A DNA stretch of 16,457 nucleotides from JBCBKZ01 sp039026975 (GTDB lineage Bacteria; Bacteroidota; Bacteroidia; J057): positions 1 to 16,457 of the forward strand of contig JBCCLI010000113.1 in NCBI GenBank assembly GCA_039026975.1, given 5' to 3'. The notes below the pieces were generated by a model, which saw nothing but the letters and a program-made list of their open reading frames with translations, had not been told where the DNA came from and did no database searches. The position numbers were made by a program, and so were the translations under genes. This document shows positions 1-6,923 of the stretch, piece after piece (the first letter of the stretch is position 1; the number at the start of each line of letters is the position of its first letter).

Positions 1-143
1 ATCCGCAGAATAGACTAACCTACGTTTACCTTCCTTCTGAAACTCGTCATGAAATTTCTTTTACCCAGGTGTTATCCGGTGGGGAGGTACTGCCAGAATT
101 TGAGCTGGATTTGCAGGAGATATTTGGGGAGAAGGTTTCTTGA
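1..143 (+). CDS. C-terminal end of a probable Uma2-family (DUF820) endonuclease-like protein (5'-truncated by window)
   Basis: The frame starting at base 3 is open to the TGA at 141-143 and gives 46 residues, beginning PQNRLTYVYLPS and ending EFELDLQEIFGEKVS. The ending, a beta strand, a 'GGEVLPEFELDLQEIF' segment and a stop a few residues later, is the usual finish of Uma2/DUF820 proteins, where an 'LPGFxLxLxxIF' segment closes a PD-(D/E)XK-like fold. The catalytic residues lie outside the window, so activity cannot be judged. Uma2 proteins are common and often multicopy in Bacteroidota and cyanobacteria, and their cellular role is poorly known. The reading frame is well supported. The family call rests only on this tail and is moderate. 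Confidence 0.6.
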   Translation, partial: PQNRLTYVYLPSETRHEISFTQVLSGGEVLPEFELDLQEIFGEKVS

Positions 144-205
144 TTTCTTATACCTGGAGAATCACTGAGTGGTGAAGACCCTCCCTCTATATAAAAACAG
201 GAATG

Positions 206-222
206 GTCAGCAATTGACCACT
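206..222. repeat. Inverted repeat TGGTCA-N5-TGACCA
   Basis: Six-base perfect arms (206-211 and 217-222) flank a 5-base centre, GCAAT. The size and spacing would suit either a dimeric regulator site or a small hairpin. It lies about 65 bp after the Uma2-like stop and 9 bp before the 16-bp palindrome at 232-247. There is no direct evidence for either role. Confidence 0.4.
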
Positions 223-231
223 CCCTTGGAG

Positions 232-247
232 GTACGTACGTACCTTC
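232..247. repeat. Perfect 16-bp palindrome AGGTACGTACGTACCT
   Basis: The sequence equals its own reverse complement over 16 bases with no central spacer, and its core is a GTAC repeat. A spacer-free palindrome makes a poor RNA hairpin because it leaves no loop, so a DNA-level role (dimeric protein site or modification target) is likelier than termination. Chance expansion of a GTAC repeat is also possible. Confidence 0.4.
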
Positions 248-577
248 TCCCTAACAATAATCATGAGGTAAATAGGCTATTTCCCTATGTTTGTGTCTTG
301 ATCTTCATGATTTCCTATGTATCGATTTAGCCTCCGGATCAATAGAATGTGACCTGTCTACTTACGCCATTAGTATTTTTGTAACAGATCGATATTGTTC
401 CACCTCTAAAGCTCTTAATTATTATTTTTATCAACGCGATTATCCCTCTATTTAAAATGGTTCAAATTCTTCAAAAATTTGCTGGCTAGAGATAGGAAAA
501 TTATGGTAATAGGCTGAAAATCAACTATATTCATTCTCCAGATATAATGGAAAGTTTGATCGATTAAGACTGATAGG

Positions 578-1999
578 ATGAAGCCACGGAAGGTATATGA
601 ACTTTTTAAGCTATGTGAGAAGGGAGAATATAGGGAGTTGAAGAGGTTCCTTAGCTTAAAAAGTACCACTGAAAAACATACTACCACAGATACCTTACTA
701 GCATCCCTGATCCATTTAGCTGGTAAAGAATTTTCAGATAAGGACATTTGGAAACATGCTTTCCCTGAGAAACCCTACGAAGAGAAGGCACTTAATAGAA
801 TTTGTCATGTGCTCGGACAAGAAATAGAGAATTATCTCGCTTATAAAGCTTTCTTGGCTGATGATAAAGCGAAAAATCTGTTTTTGCTGAAAGGCCTTAA
901 TAGTAGGAAGGCTGAACATGTATTTACTAAGGCTTACAACAGGGCCATGCAAATAGTGAATAAAGCAAAATTAAAGGGGGAGTTTCATTATAAGTATGAG
1001 TTTGATCTCGCCCTGGCATATCGGAATTATCAACTACGGACCAGATCTAAAGAACCACTAGCCATACAAAGCATGTTAAAGGCTTTTGTCTCATATATTA
1101 AGCATCAGTACGTCACCCTTTTGTTAGCCAGTCAGACAGACCAAAATGCTTTTGGGAGACTGCTTCCTGGTATATTGGATGCACATCTGGAAGAAAATAG
1201 GTTAGCGGAACCCCAGGATTTATTTCTCTCTCTCAAGTTAAGTGTGTACAGGTTATTAAATGCTACAGCAGAAGAGGAGGATGTTACCTCATATTTTTAC
1301 GTGCTCAATGGGGAAAGCATAGCAGGTAGTTTTGAGGATATACAAGATCTTTACTTAGCCGTGTTAAATTTCTATGCAGTAAAAATTAACCAAGATGCTG
1401 ACTCTCCCTACTCAGAGCAAATGTTTCAATTTATCACTTGGGGAATTGAACACAAATTAGTATTTGTTGGGAAAAACCTACCTCCAGACCTATTTAAGAA
1501 CATGATCCGTATCTGTGTCATTACTGGTAGGAAGGAGGTGATAGCTACTTTTATGGAGGACCTAGCTCCGGCATTAGCCAAAGAGTATAAGCAGGCTGCT
1601 ACTATTTTAGGGAGAGTTAGCTATTTTTTTCTCGTTCAGGAATGGTCTTCTTTATTAACCTTTGTCCAGCAAAGAGATACCCTGAATCCCTTTTTTGAAT
1701 GGCAGTTTCGCACATACGAAATCCAGGCTATTTATGAGCTAAATAAAGATAAGCTTTACATAGCTAATGACCACTTGAAGAATAGGATGAATAACTTTAG
1801 GAGATATATGAGTAAGACTAAGCATATCTCTAAGAGGCATGAAAAAAGCTTTCAAACGTTCTTTAACTATGTGAAAAAGATCTTAAGAACAAATAATCCT
1901 CAGGCCCTTCGGCTGCTACGATTAGAAATCAGTGAAGTGTATAATAGCTTCAATGGTAGATGGCTAATACAAAAGATAGATGAAAAACTAGTTTCATGA
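578..1999 (+). CDS. Conserved helical hypothetical protein (Bacteroidota-type, about 470 aa)
   Basis: This 473-residue protein is almost entirely alpha-helical, with no signal peptide and no membrane segment, so it should be cytoplasmic. Residues about 54-90 (KDIWKHAFPEKPYEEKALNR and on) match a pattern I associate with a large Bacteroidota hypothetical family: 'IFKxLFPxKPYxDxxLRxLMSxLxxLLExFL', followed by long helical hairpins of TPR-like character. Residues 105-470 continue as amphipathic helices rich in Leu, Tyr and Lys. The function of the family is not known to me. The gene converges on the LytTR gene, with 34 bp between stops and a small hairpin in the gap. The ATG at 578 gives the full N-terminal helix, and no strong ribosome-binding site is visible, as is common in this phylum. 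Confidence 0.85.
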   Translation: MKPRKVYELFKLCEKGEYRELKRFLSLKSTTEKHTTTDTLLASLIHLAGKEFSDKDIWKHAFPEKPYEEKALNRICHVLGQEIENYLAYKAFLADDKAKNLFLLKGLNSRKAEHVFTKAYNRAMQIVNKAKLKGEFHYKYEFDLALAYRNYQLRTRSKEPLAIQSMLKAFVSYIKHQYVTLLLASQTDQNAFGRLLPGILDAHLEENRLAEPQDLFLSLKLSVYRLLNATAEEEDVTSYFYVLNGESIAGSFEDIQDLYLAVLNFYAVKINQDADSPYSEQMFQFITWGIEHKLVFVGKNLPPDLFKNMIRICVITGRKEVIATFMEDLAPALAKEYKQAATILGRVSYFFLVQEWSSLLTFVQQRDTLNPFFEWQFRTYEIQAIYELNKDKLYIANDHLKNRMNNFRRYMSKTKHISKRHEKSFQTFFNYVKKILRTNNPQALRLLRLEISEVYNSFNGRWLIQKIDEKLVS

Positions 2000-2002
2000 T
2001 AA

Positions 2003-2018
2003 GGAAACATCAGTTTCC
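2003..2018 (+). terminator. Small hairpin between convergent genes
   Basis: GGAAAC (2003-2008) and GTTTCC (2013-2018) form a perfect 6-bp stem with an ATCA loop. It begins 4 bases after the TGA of the 473-aa gene and is followed by ACTTTTCC, a short T-run. It sits in the 34-bp gap between convergent genes and may serve both strands. The stem is short, so confidence is moderate. Confidence 0.5.
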
Positions 2019-2033
2019 ACTTTTCCAAAGACC

Positions 2034-2594
2034 CTAGGTATGCAGGTGCCTAATCCCATCCAGGATATCCCTAAACGTTTTCCCAATAGGAACAAATTTA
2101 TCCCCTACTTCCAGCGACTGGCCATCTTGTAGTTTCACGTGAAGTATATTGATGAGATAGGATCTATGGACCCTGATAAACTGCTCATCTGTTAACTGCC
2201 TTTCAATGGTACCTATGTTAGTGGCATAAGTGATAGTTCTTCCATCCTGAAGGAAAATATCTGAGTATTGTCCAGATCCCTTCACTATCATGATTTCGTC
2301 TGTACGGATCAATTCTTTTTTGTTCTTCACAGAGATAAACAGAAAAGTATTCAGTAGTCCCCCATTCCCACTAGCCATACTGGTTGTGAAAGCTATCATG
2401 CGGGAGCCTAATGTATGTCTGATACTGGAGGAAACCTTTTTTCTCCTATGCTCCCTGGCCTGACAGAAACTACGGTGGGACGTTAAATTTCTGCGGGTAC
2501 GATTTACCCCTGCCGGATGAAATTTGCCCTTGGAGGGAGGTGTTTTTTTATTCCTTATTGAAGATTTATGGCTTAAGTAGGTATTTTTTTCCAT
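2034..2594 (-). CDS. LytTR-family DNA-binding regulator lacking a receiver domain
   Basis: Residues about 84-182 form a LytTR DNA-binding domain. It opens FISVKNKKELIRTDEIMIVK, has a 'GQYSDIFLQDGR' strand pair, then the family signature FIRVHRSYLIN (139-149) and VPIGKTFRDIL (168-178). LytTR domains bind direct-repeat promoter sites through a beta-type fold and normally sit behind a CheY-like receiver. Here there is none. The first 65 residues are basic, low in structure and unlike any domain I know, so the true start may be Met66 or Met73. The ATG at 2594 is kept because the frame is open, but translation of the N-terminus is uncertain. The gene is monocistronic as seen, with no kinase or sensor beside it. 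The family call is firm and the start is weak. Confidence 0.85.
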   Translation of the reverse strand: MEKNTYLSHKSSIRNKKTPPSKGKFHPAGVNRTRRNLTSHRSFCQAREHRRKKVSSSIRHTLGSRMIAFTTSMASGNGGLLNTFLFISVKNKKELIRTDEIMIVKGSGQYSDIFLQDGRTITYATNIGTIERQLTDEQFIRVHRSYLINILHVKLQDGQSLEVGDKFVPIGKTFRDILDGIRHLHT

Positions 2595-3267
2595 GACTTT
2601 ATATAGTTGAAATATTAGTTTGACAATAAATACCCCAAAAAAATTTCCTGTCAGCTAATTACTATAGCTTATAGTTGTGAATGAAGCCCTCTCCACCCCC
2701 TGAATGAGTTATGTCTATAAAAAGACCTCGTCTTTTGGTAGAAAGGTAGCTACTGATAAGAGGGAGAAAAGGAATAGAGAAAGAGCGTAAACTCTTGGCT
2801 TGGATGAAGGTATGGTTGATGATTAAGCGGAAGATTTTACTCATCAACAGATACATACATTGTTTGGCTTTTTTCATATCTAGGCGTTAACGTCGGTATT
2901 CAGCAAGGGTAAGGTAACCTTAGTTGTGGGAAACATTAGGAACAGTTGAATATGCTTTTAATAAATGAGGATATATTTTATTGAGGACTTGATATTCATA
3001 GATACCTTAGTGTAGAGGATTGGTAAATTTTAGGAAAATTTGTTAATTATTTATCAATCAGTAAGTTTCGTGAGTTCCCAGCTATAGATGGCTAAGTATT
3101 GGTAATGATAAGTCAATATTGAAGTAACAGTTTAATAACCTTATTTCACTCATTTTGGAATATAGATTTATCCGAATGGAGTAAAGATTGGGCAGTAATA
3201 ATAATTCAACTGTTAGGACTGTTAGGACTGTTTCTGGGAGAAAGAAAAGGGTGTTTTAAGGTATGAA
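2595..3267. other. AT-rich intergenic region, no convincing gene
   Basis: This 673-bp stretch lies between two minus-strand genes. The part near 2595-2640 should hold the LytTR promoter; on the minus strand TTGTCA and TATATA lie about 15 bases apart just before the ATG. A 71-codon minus-strand ORF at 2662-2877 has no recognisable domain and was not called. A short tandem repeat lies at 3209-3233. I saw no RNA gene or mobile element. Confidence 0.5.
3209..3233. repeat. 9-bp tandem repeat ACTGTTAGG, about 2.7 copies
   Basis: Two full copies of ACTGTTAGG and a partial third (ACTGTTT) lie head to tail, ending about 35 bp beyond the stop of the 822-aa minus-strand gene. This is probably a replication-slippage repeat in non-coding DNA. 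No hairpin results from it. Confidence 0.6.
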
Positions 3268-5736
3268 TCAACTATTATACAAGGATTTTAACCCTATGTA
3301 ATTTTCATTTGCTATTACCTGGCCTAATAGTTCCTGCCCTCCATAGGTGGCTAGCTCCTCCTCGATTTCTTTGAAGCTGCCTTTACCATGTTCAAAAGCA
3401 CGCTGGAGTTCTTTCACCCCATTTGTTAAATCTTTCTTGACCATTAAATAGAATAAGGCTGACTGGAAAAAAGTCTGGGATATTTCGTCTGCTTTTTCAG
3501 TATCTACTTTTAGCTTGGGGATTCTTTGGATACCCTCTTGTCCCCCTATAAAGTTTACAAAATTCATCCATCTACCTGTAAGCGCTCTTACTATTCTGGG
3601 GTCTATCCCTTCATTTTTAAGCGCATGGGTATTATTGAAAGGAATTCTCCCACAATTTACCTCTGCATAGGACTTATCTTTCCCCAGGCATTCAAGTACA
3701 ATTCTACTTCCTAGTGGATTAGCAGAACCGTAACTTACCCCACTGAAAACTCCACAATAAATTCTACCCGGCTCCGGAAACTTACTGCTTACTTTTAAGA
3801 TAAAGGTTCCTCGCCTCCCCTTATTATCTACTATGCTCCTACTATCAAGATTATGCAGCGTAATGAATAAGCTGGTATTAATGATAGTAGCTTCACCGTG
3901 AGAATATTCTCTTTCATAGTCTAACCTGTGCCTGACATATCCGTACTTGGTTATTTCCATAGCCCCTATGAGGATAGCCTTACTCCTTTTTCCCTCTGGA
4001 TCATCATTTCTTATTCTTCCATATGAGAATACCCTATACACTCCTTCATACGGGCATATTCTGCTAATGCGTTCTAGGTCTGACCTTCCTCGGAAACTCC
4101 CTAACCTGGCTTGTGCGTTATAGGATAGGTAATTAATCATTACCTCCTCTAAAGAAGTCACCTCAGTATGAAGTTCTTTTCCTTCCAGGAATAAACGGTT
4201 ATCGAAAGGATCTACCACCCCTGGAATAGCAGATAAACTTTTCTCTTCCTCTAGTTTCACCATAATGGCTAGCCCACAGCCTACAGGTTCTTTGGATCTG
4301 TAAACCGTATTATATGTACCAAAAAGGATTTCCCCCCGGTTGTTGGTGGGAAAAATGAGGTTTAGGAATCGGGAGTTGGTATGACCTACCTGATGAAGGT
4401 TACAGATGATGTATTGATTTTCTGATTTTTCATCTATGTATACTACCCCTTCTCTATCTTCCTGACCAAAAGATGTTAGGGTACAAATTAGTTGGTTACG
4501 TTCCACCCCCTCTTTGATCTCGAAAACGTCTCTTCCTACCCAACTGATCAACTGGTTCCCTGGGAGAATATCAGAGTTTAGTGCTTTATACGTGTAGCGT
4601 TTATTACAATACAGATAGTAGCGCCCTATAAAACGAGTTAGTTTGTTGTAAGCTTTGGCTTGAGGAGAATCATCCTCTGCACCGTTTAATAGAGGTGTTT
4701 TGAACCCAGCGTTCAGACTGGCTTCCAATAAAAATTTCTGTATGTCTGGTTTTATAGCCCTAAGCATCCTTTCAGGAGAAGAGGGAGTAGATCCTTCCTG
4801 AATTTTCTCCAGGATAAGGACGGAAGAATGAACATGACTAGACTCTCCGCTTTGGTATAAGTAATGTCCATAAAACCGATTGATCTCTTCCTGGAATCGC
4901 TGATAAACAAATAAAGTAGTTTGAATATTTACCTGAATAACAAACCTGCTAATCCCGTTCTGATCTTTTCCTTCAATCCTAATAGGTAAGATTTCATGAT
5001 TGATAGGCTTCTCTATAAATACATCAGCTTCGTGTTGGTTCTTACTCCTAATATTTTTGTAAATAAACTTCCCTTTCCCGTCTCCTAAATACAGTATGGC
5101 CCGTTGGAATAGGATCTGCTGAGGAGCTACTATTTCTCTATTATAAAAGTGAAAAGTGCCTTGAAAATGGATGTTACTACCTGAGCTTACTTCTGTAGCT
5201 GTTGAAGGGTTTTGATCACTATTATCTGGTAATACAATTTTCCTCCAATGTTCAATTTTGACCTCCAAGAATAGCAGGATTTTATAAAGCGTGTAGCGGG
5301 AAGTGGTTTGATATCCCTTTTTTTTCTCTTGTGGCAGGTCGTAATTTTCTTTTAAAGATCTGATAGCAGAATGACCGCTAATCCATCTAAAGGTGTTCTC
5401 TTCATTCCCAAATTGGGTTAGATATTCCTTGAATTTAGGGATAGTATCACAGTTTTCCGGAAAGGAAGACCTACTGGGAAGAGCTCTGGGAGTAGAGGCT
5501 GAAGGGTCTGATAGGTATTGTTCGGTTATCTGAAATCGCTTAGCTGCTCCTTCAAAACTTGGACATATGGCCTTGTCTAGAATATTAGTGGTGATGACAG
5601 GATTAATGATGGAAAGAACCTTTTCAGGGTTAAAGGAGGGAGTGAGGAAAGCTGGATATTGTTCACCTATGATTTTGTGGAATTCATCGCAGTACGTCTG
5701 TGGTAGTATAGGAACTGAATTAACCGGCTTAGCCAT
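3268..5736 (-). CDS. Large protein of unknown function with three diverged beta-rich repeats
   Basis: The 822-residue protein has no signal peptide or membrane segment. Residues 1-75 are helical. Residues about 101-168 (FKEYLTQFG, then SAIRSLKENYDLP, then SRYTLYKILLFLE, ending HWRKIV) form a compact helical unit that could be helix-turn-helix-like. Three similar beta-rich units follow, at about 191-312, 368-496 and 563-684. Each opens with an aromatic-Gly motif (FQGTFHFY, FIGRYYLY, YEGVYRVF). Each ends with a strand, a small-residue loop and a strand: RFYGHYLYQSGESS then VLILEKI; EILFGTYNTVYRSKEPVG then AIMVKLE; RIYCGVFSGVSYGSANPLG then IVLECLG. Residues 700-822 are mostly helical. I do not recognise the family. 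The layout of a helical or DNA-binding-like head followed by repeated beta sensor-like units suggests a cytoplasmic ligand-binding or regulatory protein, but that is inference. On the minus strand AAAAGAGG lies about 10 bases before the ATG and supports this start. The gene stands alone. Confidence 0.8.
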   Translation of the reverse strand: MAKPVNSVPILPQTYCDEFHKIIGEQYPAFLTPSFNPEKVLSIINPVITTNILDKAICPSFEGAAKRFQITEQYLSDPSASTPRALPSRSSFPENCDTIPKFKEYLTQFGNEENTFRWISGHSAIRSLKENYDLPQEKKKGYQTTSRYTLYKILLFLEVKIEHWRKIVLPDNSDQNPSTATEVSSGSNIHFQGTFHFYNREIVAPQQILFQRAILYLGDGKGKFIYKNIRSKNQHEADVFIEKPINHEILPIRIEGKDQNGISRFVIQVNIQTTLFVYQRFQEEINRFYGHYLYQSGESSHVHSSVLILEKIQEGSTPSSPERMLRAIKPDIQKFLLEASLNAGFKTPLLNGAEDDSPQAKAYNKLTRFIGRYYLYCNKRYTYKALNSDILPGNQLISWVGRDVFEIKEGVERNQLICTLTSFGQEDREGVVYIDEKSENQYIICNLHQVGHTNSRFLNLIFPTNNRGEILFGTYNTVYRSKEPVGCGLAIMVKLEEEKSLSAIPGVVDPFDNRLFLEGKELHTEVTSLEEVMINYLSYNAQARLGSFRGRSDLERISRICPYEGVYRVFSYGRIRNDDPEGKRSKAILIGAMEITKYGYVRHRLDYEREYSHGEATIINTSLFITLHNLDSRSIVDNKGRRGTFILKVSSKFPEPGRIYCGVFSGVSYGSANPLGSRIVLECLGKDKSYAEVNCGRIPFNNTHALKNEGIDPRIVRALTGRWMNFVNFIGGQEGIQRIPKLKVDTEKADEISQTFFQSALFYLMVKKDLTNGVKELQRAFEHGKGSFKEIEEELATYGGQELLGQVIANENYIGLKSLYNS

Positions 5737-5872
5737 AATACCCTAACCTCTTTTAGCTAAAATATGGTAAAGTGTAGGGTTAAATATAGTAAGGAGTCCG
5801 TAAATTATTCAAATAAAGATGTTCAAGAAGTACCTTATTTTCATGTAATCAGATAAATAAGGTTAGACTAGT

Positions 5873-5923
5873 AAAAAAATGGAAAGGGGAATATTCCAGT
5901 AAACTGGGATATTCCCATTCCAT
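5873..5923 (-). terminator. Intrinsic terminator of the 62-aa peptide gene
   Basis: The arms GGGAATATTCCAG (5887-5899) and CTGGGATATTCCC (5904-5916) pair over 13 positions with a single mismatch and a 4-base loop. Outer arms ATGGAA (5879-5884) and TTCCAT (5918-5923) can extend the stem. Read on the minus strand, the hairpin is followed at once by seven T (the A-run at 5873-5879). It begins about 20 bp after the stop at 5944, the classic rho-independent arrangement, and implies that the small gene is really transcribed. Confidence 0.85.
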
Positions 5924-5943
5924 CAGGTATAAGTAAGAATCCC

Positions 5944-6132
5944 CTAGCTGAAAAACCTAACAGGTAGGAGTACACTCAAAAAGGCAATTATACCTGTAAT
6001 CAAGTCCTCAGGGATACTCCCCTCAGTTCCAGATGAATAGTTTAGATCATCAATCCCTACTATGGGAGATCCATAAGAAACGGTACTGAGAATAATAAGC
6101 CCAAGAAATAGAATAATACCTGTTGTTTTCAT
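5944..6132 (-). CDS. Small secreted or membrane peptide (62 aa), function unknown
   Basis: Residues 1-21 look like a signal peptide: MKTTG, a hydrophobic core of Ile, Leu and Gly, then STVSYG with possible cleavage before Ser22. A short acidic, Ser/Gly-rich linker follows (about 24-42), then a second hydrophobic stretch (about 44-60) ending VRFFS. The mature product would be a peptide of about 40 residues anchored in or interacting with a membrane. No known family is recognised. A strong intrinsic terminator just downstream supports the ORF as a real transcription unit. A 5-bp inverted repeat (CGGTC at 6135-6139 and GACCG at 6154-6158) lies directly before the start codon and could affect initiation. 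The gene is alone between the 822-aa gene and the pseudogene. Confidence 0.6.
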   Translation of the reverse strand: MKTTGIILFLGLIILSTVSYGSPIVGIDDLNYSSGTEGSIPEDLITGIIAFLSVLLPVRFFS

Positions 6133-6587
6133 AACGGTCTTAATTAAAGGTTCGACCGCAATGAGCTGGTTAATAGGATATTATAGAATCACTTCTTGAG
6201 GAAGGGAGGGGTATATTTGAGCTAGGGTGGATATGACTTGATGTAGGTATTGAGTTGTAGAGAATAAGGCTTGGCTACAGGTAATCAGGATATGGATGGA
6301 TAAGTAGTGCTAAGCCATTTCCTTAGGTACTTCACTAAAGATGGTTTAGAGCCTAACCTAGTCAAGAAGTAAAAAGTATCCCTCTGAATGTTTAAACTTG
6401 AACGCTAAGAGAATGAATCTTATAAAATACGAAGTTAACCTTATGAGTGGATAAAGCCTTGCAAGAGAGTTTTCATTCTTTTATCACAGCATAATCTGAT
6501 ATATGAAATAGGAACTCTTTCTTTTCATTTCAATGGCAGCTCGGGATATTCATTTTTCATGGATTATTCTACATAAGAGAAAAAAGA
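6133..6587. other. Intergenic region between the small peptide gene and the pseudogene
   Basis: This 455-bp AT-rich stretch lies between divergently oriented features: the peptide gene reads left and the pseudogene reads right. It should hold the peptide gene's promoter and may hold the relic promoter of the decayed gene. I found no ORF, RNA gene or clear repeat beyond the CGGTC/GACCG pair at 6135-6158. Confidence 0.45.
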
Positions 6588-6833
6588 ATGAGCAATCTAT
6601 TTGGAAAAGGAAAAAATAAGCTCAGAGCAGAAAATCGATCTTTACCTACTCTTTCCTCCCGACTAATTATAGGAGGATTGGTTATACTAATTGGTTCTGG
6701 ACTTACTGCTGGTTAGTACCTGGGTTTATTTTCTACCCTTATGTCCACCTCCCAAGTCCAAACTGTAGATAGTGATAATGATGGGATAGAGGATGATGTA
6801 GACTGGAAATGTACACCTTTCTATTCTATCTAA
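6588..6833 (+). pseudogene. Decayed N-terminal copy of the downstream calcium-repeat surface protein
   Basis: From the ATG at 6588 the frame encodes MSNLFGKGKNKLRAEN, then LSSRLIIGGLVILIGSG, then TAG at 6714-6716, then YLGLFSTLMSTSQVQ and one calcium repeat DSDNDGIEDD, ending at TAA 6831-6833. This aligns along its length with residues 1-70 of the gene at 6924 (NKGKMK, STRLVVGSLVLLLSMG, W, YMGAFTALMSLSQTQ, DTDGDGIDD). The TAG sits where the intact protein has Trp41, as a single TGG-to-TAG change would produce. After about 6805 the similarity stops and no calcium-repeat or sorting-domain sequence follows. It is read as a truncated, nonsense-mutated tandem paralogue. The C-terminal part is missing, so readthrough could not yield a complete surface protein. 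Confidence 0.85.
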
Positions 6834-6923
6834 CCTGTGAAAGAAGAATTCTCTTATTGCATTTCCATCCCCTGCTTAAACCTTCTTATTGCTGGTAATT
6901 TTTGATGTTGACATTCTGTTAAT

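Larger units (their letters stand above)
144..577. other. Intergenic region with two short palindromes
   Basis: This 434-bp AT-rich stretch separates the Uma2-like gene from the next plus-strand gene. No convincing ORF, RNA gene or terminator with a T-run was seen. It holds two inverted repeats, at 206-222 and 232-247 (listed separately), and a TATAAT-like hexamer at 543-548 about 30 bp before the ATG at 578. That hexamer may be chance in such AT-rich DNA. Confidence 0.5.

Noticed and set aside
448..747. 99-codon minus-strand ORF overlapping the start of the 473-aa gene, and the neighbouring one at 734-952
   Set aside because: Most of it is antisense to a well-supported gene, and the product shows no coherent domain.
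2662..2877. 71-codon minus-strand ORF upstream of the LytTR gene
   Set aside because: It has no domain, no clear signal peptide, no ribosome-binding site and no terminator. The composition looks like translated AT-rich spacer, so it is not supported as a gene.
3209..3233. Short tandem repeat considered as an iteron or CRISPR-like element
   Set aside because: It has fewer than three 9-bp units, no spacers, no replication gene nearby and no recurrence elsewhere in the window.
6135..6158. CGGTC/GACCG inverted pair before the small-peptide start, considered as a riboswitch or leader element
   Set aside because: Only a 5-bp stem with a 14-base loop and no further structure; too weak to list as a regulatory feature, though noted in the gene entry.
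6588..6833. Stop-codon readthrough or recoding (for example pyrrolysine at TAG) in the short paralogue
   Set aside because: Homology to the intact gene ends about 90 bases after the TAG and the rest of the protein is missing, so a decayed copy explains it better.
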